Source: Pararhodobacter sp. (GTDB lineage: Bacteria; Pseudomonadota; Alphaproteobacteria; Rhodobacterales; Rhodobacteraceae). Taken from it: 40,404 nucleotides of DNA. Both the position numbers and the translations under genes were made by a program. Position 1 is the stretch's first letter. Every line of letters starts with the position of its first letter. The stretch is from positions 1-40,404 of the forward strand of contig JAFIED010000266.1 in NCBI GenBank assembly GCA_020832805.1, read 5' to 3'. Positions 34,305 through 40,404 of the stretch are shown piece after piece. A model generated the notes under the pieces. That model did not search any database. It had not been told where the DNA came from and saw nothing but the letters and a program-made list of their open reading frames with translations.

Positions 34305-36380
34305 ATGTCTGTCACCTCATGGCACCGCTGTGCCGTCTCTATCCTGGCGCTTGGCGCCGCGCTGGCCGCAACACCACCTGCCAGTGCCCAGAACGCCCCG
34401 CCCGACGGGGCGCAAACCTTTCTGGGGCGCATCATTCTTGCCGCTGGCCGAGCCCGTGTTGCCATCGAGACCCCGCAGGCCGTAACCGCGGTCGAAGCCG
34501 AGGAAATCGAGCGCGAACAGGCGGCCACGCCCAACGAACTGCTGCGCCAGATACCCGGCGCAACAGGCTTTGGCGGGGCCGGTCTGACCGGGCAGTTCTT
34601 CAATATCCGGGGGATCGGCACCAACACCGCCTCTGACGAGAACCGGATCATCGTGACCGTGGACGGGGTTCAGAAATATTCCGAACAATACCGCATCGGC
34701 TCGTACTTCGGTGACCCCGAACTGTATCGGCGGGTCGAGGTGTTGCGCGGGCCCGGGGCCTCGTTGCTGTATGGATCGGGGGCGCTGGCTGGGGTCATCG
34801 CCTTTGAAACGCGCGAGGCCGCGGATTTTCTGGAGGGCGACGCGCAAACGGCGCTGCGGCTGCGGGTCGGGGGCAATACCAACGGCGGCGGCACCAATGG
34901 TTCGGTGATCCTGGCGCATCGCTTCAACGAAAGGCTGGAGGCATTGGGCGCCTTCAGCATTCGCCGCGAAGGTGCTTATCGTCCGGGCGGTGGGGGCGCG
35001 GCCATTCCGGACTCGCGCCTGTCCGCGCGCAGCGCGCTGCTGGGCGCCACATGGCGGATGGCCGATGACAGCGATGCCCGGCTGCGGTTCTCCTGGACCC
35101 GCTGGGACAGCGACGGCCAGCGCGTGCCCTATTCGACCGACCTGAACCTGCCGGTGTTTGGCCTGATCGATCGGCGTGTGCAGGACGATACCGCCCAGAT
35201 CACCTTTGAAAATCCGGCCGCTGACACCCCCTGGCTGGATACGCGGGTGCAACTGACGTTTTCCGACACGCAGATCGATCAGCGCAACGCGACCGCGCAG
35301 AATCCGTCGCCGTTCTTCTTTGACTCGATCTATCGCTACCGCACCTATGGTCTGAACGCCCGCAACACCATCACCATGCAGGGCGCGGGCTGGGACAACT
35401 ACCTGACCTTTGGCCTGCAGGCCGCGCGCCAGGATCGCCGGCATGTTGCCGGGGGCATGCCCCGCGCCAGCCACCCCGAAGGGGAAAGCGACCGCTTTGG
35501 CCTGTATCTGCAAAACGAATTCGTGGCCGGCGGCTTTTCGGCCATTGCAGCGCTGCGCCACGACCGGGCAACGCTGCGCCCCACCGCCGGGGTGCCGGCA
35601 GGTTTCGGCGATGCGCAGCGGCGGACCGGCACGGCGGCATCGCTGGCGCTGCGCTATCAGCTGACCGCGGATTTTGCCGTGTTCGCCTCGGCCGCCCGCA
35701 CCGTGCGCCTGCCGACACTGGACGAGGTGTTTGACAGCGGCTTTGGTGGTGGCACGGTCTCGCTTGGCTTGCGCCCGGAGATCGCACGCAGCATCGAGGC
35801 CGGGTTCAGCTGGCAGCATCAGGGCGTGCTGAGCGGCGAAGATTCGCTGGAATTGAAGCTGACCGCGTTCGACAACGACATCCGCGACCGGATCGAAAGG
35901 CCGGTCATCCCCGGCGCCCCGTCGTTTCAGAATGTTTCACGCGCGCGCATCCGCGGCATCGAACTGGAGGCCGCCTATGAGGCGCCGGCATGGTTCGGGC
36001 GGCTGGCCGTCAGCCATATCCGCGGCGTCAACAGCACAACCGGCGACAGGCTGGCCTCGACCCCGGCCCCCGAGGCGGTGGTGGAGTTCGGCCATCGCTG
36101 GGCCGACCTGGGCGTCGAAGCCGGTTGGCGCGGCACCTTTGTCGGGGGCGCAACCCTCGCGGCGGCCCAGCCCGAGCGGTTTTCGGGCTATGCCACGCAC
36201 GATCTGTTCGTGACCTGGCGGCCGCAGAACGGCGTGTTGCGCGGGGCCGAGGTGCAACTGGCGGCCACCAATATCTTCGACCGGTCCTATCGCAACATTC
36301 TGGATGGCCCCGCAGCAAACAGCTTTCCCGGGCGCGGGCGTGATCTGCGCCTGTCTGTCGGTCGCCGATTTACCTGGTAG
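34305..36380 (+). CDS. hmuR: TonB-dependent heme/hemoglobin outer-membrane receptor
   Basis: A 691-residue outer-membrane beta-barrel receptor. The signal peptide ends near PASAQ. The plug domain (about residues 45-165) has TPQAVTAVEAEEIEREQAA, QFFNIRGIGTNTASDENRI, VTVDGVQKYSEQYRIG, and RVEVLRGPGASLLYGSGALA, the pattern of the hemoglobin/transferrin/lactoferrin receptor family. The C terminus ends in Trp (LRLSVGRRFTW), as needed for barrel assembly, and NIFDRSYRNIL lies in the last strands. The FRAP-like heme motif reads RLPTLDEVFDS and the NPNL-like motif is replaced (SLGLRPE). The ATG is preceded by a 12-bp palindrome TGGGGGCCCCCA that contains the ribosome-binding bases. It is the last gene of the heme operon and needs the TonB system encoded at 27.2-30.3 kb. 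Confidence 0.92.
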   Translation: MSVTSWHRCAVSILALGAALAATPPASAQNAPPDGAQTFLGRIILAAGRARVAIETPQAVTAVEAEEIEREQAATPNELLRQIPGATGFGGAGLTGQFFNIRGIGTNTASDENRIIVTVDGVQKYSEQYRIGSYFGDPELYRRVEVLRGPGASLLYGSGALAGVIAFETREAADFLEGDAQTALRLRVGGNTNGGGTNGSVILAHRFNERLEALGAFSIRREGAYRPGGGGAAIPDSRLSARSALLGATWRMADDSDARLRFSWTRWDSDGQRVPYSTDLNLPVFGLIDRRVQDDTAQITFENPAADTPWLDTRVQLTFSDTQIDQRNATAQNPSPFFFDSIYRYRTYGLNARNTITMQGAGWDNYLTFGLQAARQDRRHVAGGMPRASHPEGESDRFGLYLQNEFVAGGFSAIAALRHDRATLRPTAGVPAGFGDAQRRTGTAASLALRYQLTADFAVFASAARTVRLPTLDEVFDSGFGGGTVSLGLRPEIARSIEAGFSWQHQGVLSGEDSLELKLTAFDNDIRDRIERPVIPGAPSFQNVSRARIRGIELEAAYEAPAWFGRLAVSHIRGVNSTTGDRLASTPAPEAVVEFGHRWADLGVEAGWRGTFVGGATLAAAQPERFSGYATHDLFVTWRPQNGVLRGAEVQLAATNIFDRSYRNILDGPAANSFPGRGRDLRLSVGRRFTW

Positions 36381-36387
36381 GGAAAAC

Positions 36388-36417
36388 GCATCAGGCCCCG
36401 CCATCAAGGCCTGATGC
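36388..36417 (+). terminator. hairpin after hmuR
   Basis: GCATCAGGC (36388-36396) pairs perfectly with GCCTGATGC (36409-36417) across a 12-base loop, 8 bp beyond the hmuR stop. It lies between convergent operons and likely ends the heme transcript. No T run follows. Confidence 0.6.
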
Positions 36418-36444
36418 ATCGGTCTGCCCGCACTTAGTCAGACA

Positions 36445-36479
36445 GGGCATGCCGGCGCCAGTGTCGTGCCGGCATGCCC
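36445..36479. terminator. strong bidirectional hairpin after the TRAP operon
   Basis: GGGCATGCCGGC (36445-36456) and GCCGGCATGCCC (36468-36479) form a perfect 12-bp stem with an 11-base loop, directly beyond the stop of the TRAP large-permease gene (36481). It probably terminates the minus-strand transcript and insulates it from hmuR. Confidence 0.65.
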
Positions 36480-36480
36480 G

Positions 36481-38025
36481 TCAGAACAGCGCCCGCGGCA
36501 ACCAGGTGGCGATCTGCGGCAACAGCCAGATGATCATGATTGCCACGGCCTGCAGCAAAATGAACGGCGCCACGCCCTGATAGATCATGCCTGTCGTGAC
36601 TTCCTTTGGCGCCGCGCCGCGAAGATAGAACAGCGAAAAGCCAAAGGGCGGTGTCAGAAAGCTGGTCTGCAGATTGACCGCGATCAACACCGCCACCCAG
36701 ATCGGATCATGCCCCATCAGGATCAGGGGCGGGATCAGCAGCGGCAACAGAATGACCGAGATTTCGACGAAATCCAGGAAAAAGCCCAGAACGAACACGA
36801 ACAGCATGGCGAAGATCAGCGCGCCCGTGGCACCGCCGGGCAGGGCCTCCAGGATGGCGGCCACGCGATGCTCGCCACCCAGCCCCACAAAGACCAGGCT
36901 GAAGAAACTGGCCATCAGGATGGTCGCAAAGATCATGGCGGTCACGATCAGGGTCTGCCGCAGCGCCGGGATCATCAGCTTGCGCCGGGTCAGCGTGGCC
37001 AGCGCCACGATGACGGCGACGGCCCCGAACAGCGCCAGACCGCCATACAGCGCCCCCAGCGTGAATTCGAACACGCCCGCATCCGAACGCTGCAGCCGCA
37101 CCGGCATCAGCCGCGCCGCAACCGCCAGCGCGCCAAAGGCCACCGCCCCGCCCAGCATCAGCCAGCGCGGCGCGCGCTGTTTGTAACCGGCCAGCAGAAT
37201 GGCGCCGACAGCGCCCACGCTGGCGGCCTCGTTGGGCGAGGCGACGCCGCCCAGGATCGCGCCCAGCACGGCGATGATCAACAGCACCGGCGGCAGGATG
37301 GCACCGGCAACCTCGGCCCGGCGCACCGGCCGGTCGGGGCGTTTCATCGCCGGGGCATCGCCGGGCACCAGCCAGGCGCGGGCCAGGATGTAGATCAGAT
37401 AGATGCCCACCAGCAGCAATCCGGGCATCAGCGCGGCGGCAAAGGTCTGGCCGACAGAGATGGTTTCCACCGTGAACCGCCCCTGCCGGAACTGTGCCTG
37501 CTGAAAGGCCGATGACATGACCTCGGCCAGAATGATCAGCAGGGTCGAGGGCGGGATGATCTGGCCCAGCGTGCCGGCCGTGGCCACGCTGCCGGCGGCC
37601 AGGCGCGGGTTGTAGCCGTTGCGCAGCATGGCGGGCAGGGCGATCAGCCCCATCGCCACCACGGTGGCACCGACAATCCCTGTCGATGCCGCCAGCAGCG
37701 CGCCCACCAGCATAACCGACACGCCCAGCCCCCCGCGCAGCGTGCCGAACAGCCGCCCCATGGTTTCCAGCAGATCCTCGGCGATGCGCGATTTTTCCAG
37801 CACCACGCCCATCAGCACGAAAAGCGGGATGGCCGTCAGCACCGGGTTGGTCATGATGCCGAAAAAGCGCTGGCCCAATGCCCCCATCAAGCCGATCGAG
37901 AACACATCCAGCCACCAGCCCAGCAGGGCAAACAGCGTGGCCACGCCGGCAATGGTGAATGCCACCGGATAGCCCAGCAGGATGAACCCGATAAGCGCGG
38001 CGAACATCAGGATATCAAGCGGCAT
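36481..38025 (-). CDS. TRAP transporter large permease subunit (DctM type)
   Basis: A 514-residue inner-membrane protein of the DctM/UctM family. The start has MPLDILMFAALIGFILLGYP. The family motif region TNPVLTAIPLFVLMGVVLEKS, SVATAGTLGQIIPPSTLLII, and near the end EISVILLPLLIPPLILMGHDP and NLQTSFLTPPFGFSLFYLRG are all present. It is longer than the usual ~430 residues because of an additional membrane region in the middle (about residues 275-350), as in UctM/TakM-type large subunits for acids other than C4-dicarboxylates. ATG 38025 is preferred over a GTG two codons upstream, because GAGG is correctly spaced before the ATG. It overlaps the small subunit gene by 11 bases. Confidence 0.92.
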   Translation of the reverse strand: MPLDILMFAALIGFILLGYPVAFTIAGVATLFALLGWWLDVFSIGLMGALGQRFFGIMTNPVLTAIPLFVLMGVVLEKSRIAEDLLETMGRLFGTLRGGLGVSVMLVGALLAASTGIVGATVVAMGLIALPAMLRNGYNPRLAAGSVATAGTLGQIIPPSTLLIILAEVMSSAFQQAQFRQGRFTVETISVGQTFAAALMPGLLLVGIYLIYILARAWLVPGDAPAMKRPDRPVRRAEVAGAILPPVLLIIAVLGAILGGVASPNEAASVGAVGAILLAGYKQRAPRWLMLGGAVAFGALAVAARLMPVRLQRSDAGVFEFTLGALYGGLALFGAVAVIVALATLTRRKLMIPALRQTLIVTAMIFATILMASFFSLVFVGLGGEHRVAAILEALPGGATGALIFAMLFVFVLGFFLDFVEISVILLPLLIPPLILMGHDPIWVAVLIAVNLQTSFLTPPFGFSLFYLRGAAPKEVTTGMIYQGVAPFILLQAVAIMIIWLLPQIATWLPRALF

Positions 38026-38524
38026 CGTCACCCTCGCCCAGGCGGATTACATCGCGGATCAGCGCCGAAAGGGCCTGTATCAGCAACAGGATGCAAAAGG
38101 CCGGCACCAGTGATTTCAGCAGGAATGACGCCGGGATGCCCCCCACCGATATCGGCCCTTCCAGAATGGCCCAGGATCGGCGCACCATCGGCCATGACCA
38201 GTACAGCAGGATCACCAGCGACGGGCCCAGCAGCACCAGATGCCCGAAGATATCAACCAGCGCCTGCCCGCGCGGGCCCAGCCGGGAATGAAAGATATCC
38301 ACCCGCACATGCCCCTGCAGCAACAGCGTATAGCCAGCGCCCAGCATGAAGATCATTGCATGCAGGTACAGCACGCCCTCGCTGTAGAAGATGGAGGAAA
38401 CGCCAAAGACATACCGCGCCAGCACCAGCAGGAACTGCAGCAACACCATGGCCAGGGCAAACCACATGACCACATTGCCGATGATCCGGTTGATCCAGTC
38501 CAGCAGGTCGGCAAGGCGCAGCAT
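38015..38524 (-). CDS. TRAP transporter small permease subunit (DctQ type)
   Basis: A 169-residue membrane protein with four predicted helices. It contains WINRIIGNVVMWFALAMVLLQ and LVLARYVFGVSSIFYSEGVLY (the family block R-Y-x-F...S..W/E..), then LGAGYTLLLQGHVRVDIFHSRLG, which is the standard DctQ motif (H-V-R-V-D). It partners the large permease encoded downstream, with which it overlaps. It starts 60 bp after the binding protein stop. Confidence 0.92.
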   Translation of the reverse strand: MLRLADLLDWINRIIGNVVMWFALAMVLLQFLLVLARYVFGVSSIFYSEGVLYLHAMIFMLGAGYTLLLQGHVRVDIFHSRLGPRGQALVDIFGHLVLLGPSLVILLYWSWPMVRRSWAILEGPISVGGIPASFLLKSLVPAFCILLLIQALSALIRDVIRLGEGDDAA

Positions 38525-38584
38525 CGGGCGGTCTCCGGGGCGGGGGTTGCGGCGGGGGCCACCGGGGCACCCGCCGCAAGGGGA

Positions 38585-39682
38585 TCAGCGGTTCGCGCCG
38601 CCATAGCTGAAGTCAAGCTCGCGCGCGGCCAGTTGCGCGGTCTCCGAATGCGTCATGTATTCGACCATCAGGTTGCGATAGTCGAGGAAGCTTTCGGTGA
38701 TCCGGCGCACCAGTTCGTCGTCATGGGCCAGCATCTCGTCCATCACCTCGCCCATGGCATTGCCCATGGCGATGATGATTTCCTCTGGCCACTGGCGAAT
38801 TTCGGTGCCGCCCGCCACCAGTTCGCGCAGGGCGCGGGCGTGGTTGGTGTTATACTCGGTCAGCACCGGGTTATACAGGCTTTCCGCCGCCACCGCGACC
38901 GCTTGTTGCAGGTCCTCGGGCAGGGCGTTCCAGCTGTCCAGATTGACCGCGCATTCCTCGGCCGACGAGGGCTCGCCCACGCCGTTGTCGTAGTAATAGG
39001 GCGCGACCTGCTGAAAGCCCAGCGTCGAGTCGGTCCAGGGGCCGATGAATTCGCCGGCGTCCAGCGCACCGGACTGCAGCGCCTGGCACATGGCCGGGCC
39101 GGACATCGCCTCGACCGCGACGCCCAGTTTGGACATGACCACCGAATTCAGGCCCGTGGTGCGGTAGCGCAGCCCGCGCAGGTCATCCACGCCGCTGATT
39201 TCATTGCGGAACCAGCCGGCCCATTGGGGCCCCGAATTGCCGCACAGAAACGGTTTCAGGTTGAAGCGGGCATACATCTCGTCATACAGCGCCTGACCGC
39301 CGCCATGCAGCATCCAGCCGTGCTGTTCGATCGCGTTCAGGCCCAGCGGCTGGCTGCCGAACAGCAGGATACCCTGCGATTTCGACCCCCAGTAGGCGGG
39401 CACCGCATGGTAGATATCGGCCGTGCCTTCGCCCACGGCGTCGAACACGCCCATGCCGGGCACGATCTCGCCCGCGGCAAACAGCTCGATCTCCAGCCGC
39501 CCGCCGGAAATGGTGGTGATCCGGTCGGCCAGCATCTGTGCGGCCACGCCCGGCCCGGGCAGGTTGCGCGGCCAGGCCGAGACCATGCGCCAGCGCGTGG
39601 TGCCCTGTGCAATGGCCGGTGCCGCCAGTGTGCTGGCGGCGGCGCCCACGGTTGCGGTGGTCAAGAAAGCTCTTCTTTTCAT
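38585..39682 (-). CDS. TRAP transporter substrate-binding protein (DctP/TakP-like)
   Basis: A 365-residue periplasmic binding protein. The N terminus MKRRAFLTTATVGAAASTLA is a Tat-type signal, with cleavage near AIAQG. The mature start TTRWRMVSAWPRNLPGPGVA and the blocks VPAYWGSKSQGILLFGSQPLG, GPQWAGWFRNEISGVDDLRG and LRYRTTGLNSVVMSKLGVAVEAM resemble the TakP-type binding proteins of alpha-keto acids. The Arg within YRTTGL is the likely carboxylate-binding Arg common to TRAP proteins. AAGGGGAG precedes ATG 39682. The gene begins 43 bp after the urocanate hydratase gene on the same strand, so the ligand is probably an imidazole-type or other carboxylate linked to that enzyme. Confidence 0.92.
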   Translation of the reverse strand: MKRRAFLTTATVGAAASTLAAPAIAQGTTRWRMVSAWPRNLPGPGVAAQMLADRITTISGGRLEIELFAAGEIVPGMGVFDAVGEGTADIYHAVPAYWGSKSQGILLFGSQPLGLNAIEQHGWMLHGGGQALYDEMYARFNLKPFLCGNSGPQWAGWFRNEISGVDDLRGLRYRTTGLNSVVMSKLGVAVEAMSGPAMCQALQSGALDAGEFIGPWTDSTLGFQQVAPYYYDNGVGEPSSAEECAVNLDSWNALPEDLQQAVAVAAESLYNPVLTEYNTNHARALRELVAGGTEIRQWPEEIIIAMGNAMGEVMDEMLAHDDELVRRITESFLDYRNLMVEYMTHSETAQLAARELDFSYGGANR

Positions 39683-39725
39683 GGCAGTCTCCCCTTGGTT
39701 GGTCAGGTTGCAGGCTTTCGGTCTG

Positions 39726-40404
39726 TCAGCCCTTCAGGATCGCGGGCAGATTCAGCCCGTGTTCGCGCGCACAATCCAGCGCGATGTCATAGCCCGCATC
39801 GGCATGACGCATCACGCCGGTGGCGGGGTCGTTCCAAAGGACATTCGCCAGGCGGCGGTCGGCATCCTCGCTGCCGTCGCACACGATGACCATGCCCGAA
39901 TGCTGCGAAAAGCCCATGCCCACGCCGCCGCCATGATGCAGGCTGACCCAGGTGGCACCGGATGCACAATTCAGCAGCGCATTCAGCAACGGCCAGTCGC
40001 TGACCGCGTCCGAGCCGTCCTTCATCGCCTCGGTTTCCCGGTTGGGGCTGGCCACGGAGCCCGAATCAAGATGGTCGCGCCCGATGACCACCGGCGCCTT
40101 CAATTCGCCGTTCCTGACCATCTCGTTGATGGCCAGCCCGGCGCGGTGCCGCTCGCCCAGCCCGATCCACATGATCCGCGCGGGCAGGCCCTGAAAGGCG
40201 ATGCGTTCTCTTGCGAGGTCAAGCCATCTGTGCATGTGGGAGGTCTCGGTGAACAGTTCCTTCATCTTCGCATCGGTCTTGTAGATATCCTCCGGGGCGC
40301 CCGAGAGCGCGCACCAGCGGAACGGGCCGACGCCCCGGCAGAAGAGCGGGCGAATGTAGGCGGGCACGAAACCGGGGAAGGCAAAGGCGTTCTCCAGCCC
40401 CTCC
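39726..40404 (-). CDS. hutU: urocanate hydratase, C-terminal part (5' end outside window)
   Basis: About 225 C-terminal residues of urocanase, which converts urocanate to imidazolonepropionate in histidine breakdown using NAD+. Typical blocks are [94 protein letters not shown], and [18 protein letters not shown]. The signature region reads [16 protein letters not shown]: the family signature has Cys (ARICW) where Met is found here. That Cys is reported as important for catalysis in the Pseudomonas enzyme, so activity or substrate may differ. The gene is the upstream neighbour of the TRAP binding protein and may share its transcript. The other hut genes would lie beyond the right edge. Confidence 0.93.
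   Translation of the reverse strand, partial: EGLENAFAFPGFVPAYIRPLFCRGVGPFRWCALSGAPEDIYKTDAKMKELFTETSHMHRWLDLARERIAFQGLPARIMWIGLGERHRAGLAINEMVRNGELKAPVVIGRDHLDSGSVASPNRETEAMKDGSDAVSDWPLLNALLNCASGATWVSLHHGGGVGMGFSQHSGMVIVCDGSEDADRRLANVLWNDPATGVMRHADAGYDIALDCAREHGLNLPAILKG

Noticed and set aside
34317-35819. 500-codon open frame antisense to the heme receptor
   Set aside because: It is a third-position GC artefact; the receptor on the plus strand has all expected plug and barrel features.

Overview
The window is high-GC DNA with alphaproteobacterial, most likely Rhodobacteraceae (Paracoccus/Roseobacter-type), gene content. The pointers are a class I lysyl-tRNA synthetase, a SelD carrying an N-terminal flavoprotein domain, a PpaA/AerR-type cobalamin-binding protein, a ferredoxin-perM-hda-ppk-ppx-dinB run, TRAP and hmu transport operons, and dense start/stop overlaps within operons. 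I see no tRNA, rRNA, CRISPR, prophage or intact insertion sequence. Genus-level placement is inference.

Region 1 (1-8.8 kb) looks like one uptake-and-catabolism locus. Two paralogous phytoene-dehydrogenase-type (COG1233-like) flavoproteins lie on opposite strands with a cyclase-family metal hydrolase between them. A complete family-5 (peptide/opine type) ABC importer follows: a Tat-exported binding protein, two permeases and two ATPases. A ~320 bp element of unknown origin, bounded by imperfect inverted repeats, separates the binding-protein gene from the first permease.

Region 2 (8.8-13.15 kb, minus strand) is a TroA/Mnt/Sit-type metal ABC importer behind a Fur-family box. Both permeases carry C-terminal winged-helix-like domains, as in the chlamydial YtgC-YtgR fusion. 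The ATPase gene is interrupted by one in-frame TAG at the centre of a near-perfect 24-bp palindrome.

Region 3 (13.2-27.1 kb) is mostly core: dinB (apparently with a non-AUG start), ppx, ppk, hda, perM and a 2Fe-2S ferredoxin on the minus strand. Then come a peptidoglycan-binding lipoprotein, a TerB-like protein, lysK, a DUF4864 protein, the flavoprotein-SelD fusion (with a 12-base poly-C tract in its linker) and a divergent B12-binding regulator.

Region 4 (27.2-36.4 kb) is a complete heme-uptake island. The minus-strand operon encodes a small exported protein, ExbB, two ExbDs and TonB. The plus-strand operon is hmuSTUV followed by an outer-membrane heme receptor. The two arms diverge from one intergenic region in which an 8-bp inverted repeat supplies a TTGACA hexamer in each direction. 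The second ExbD has Asn where the essential membrane Asp should be.

Region 5 (36.5 kb to end, minus strand) holds the 3' part of a urocanate hydratase gene followed closely by a three-gene TRAP transporter. This suggests uptake and breakdown of histidine, urocanate or a related imidazole compound. The urocanase has Met in place of the Cys of the family signature.
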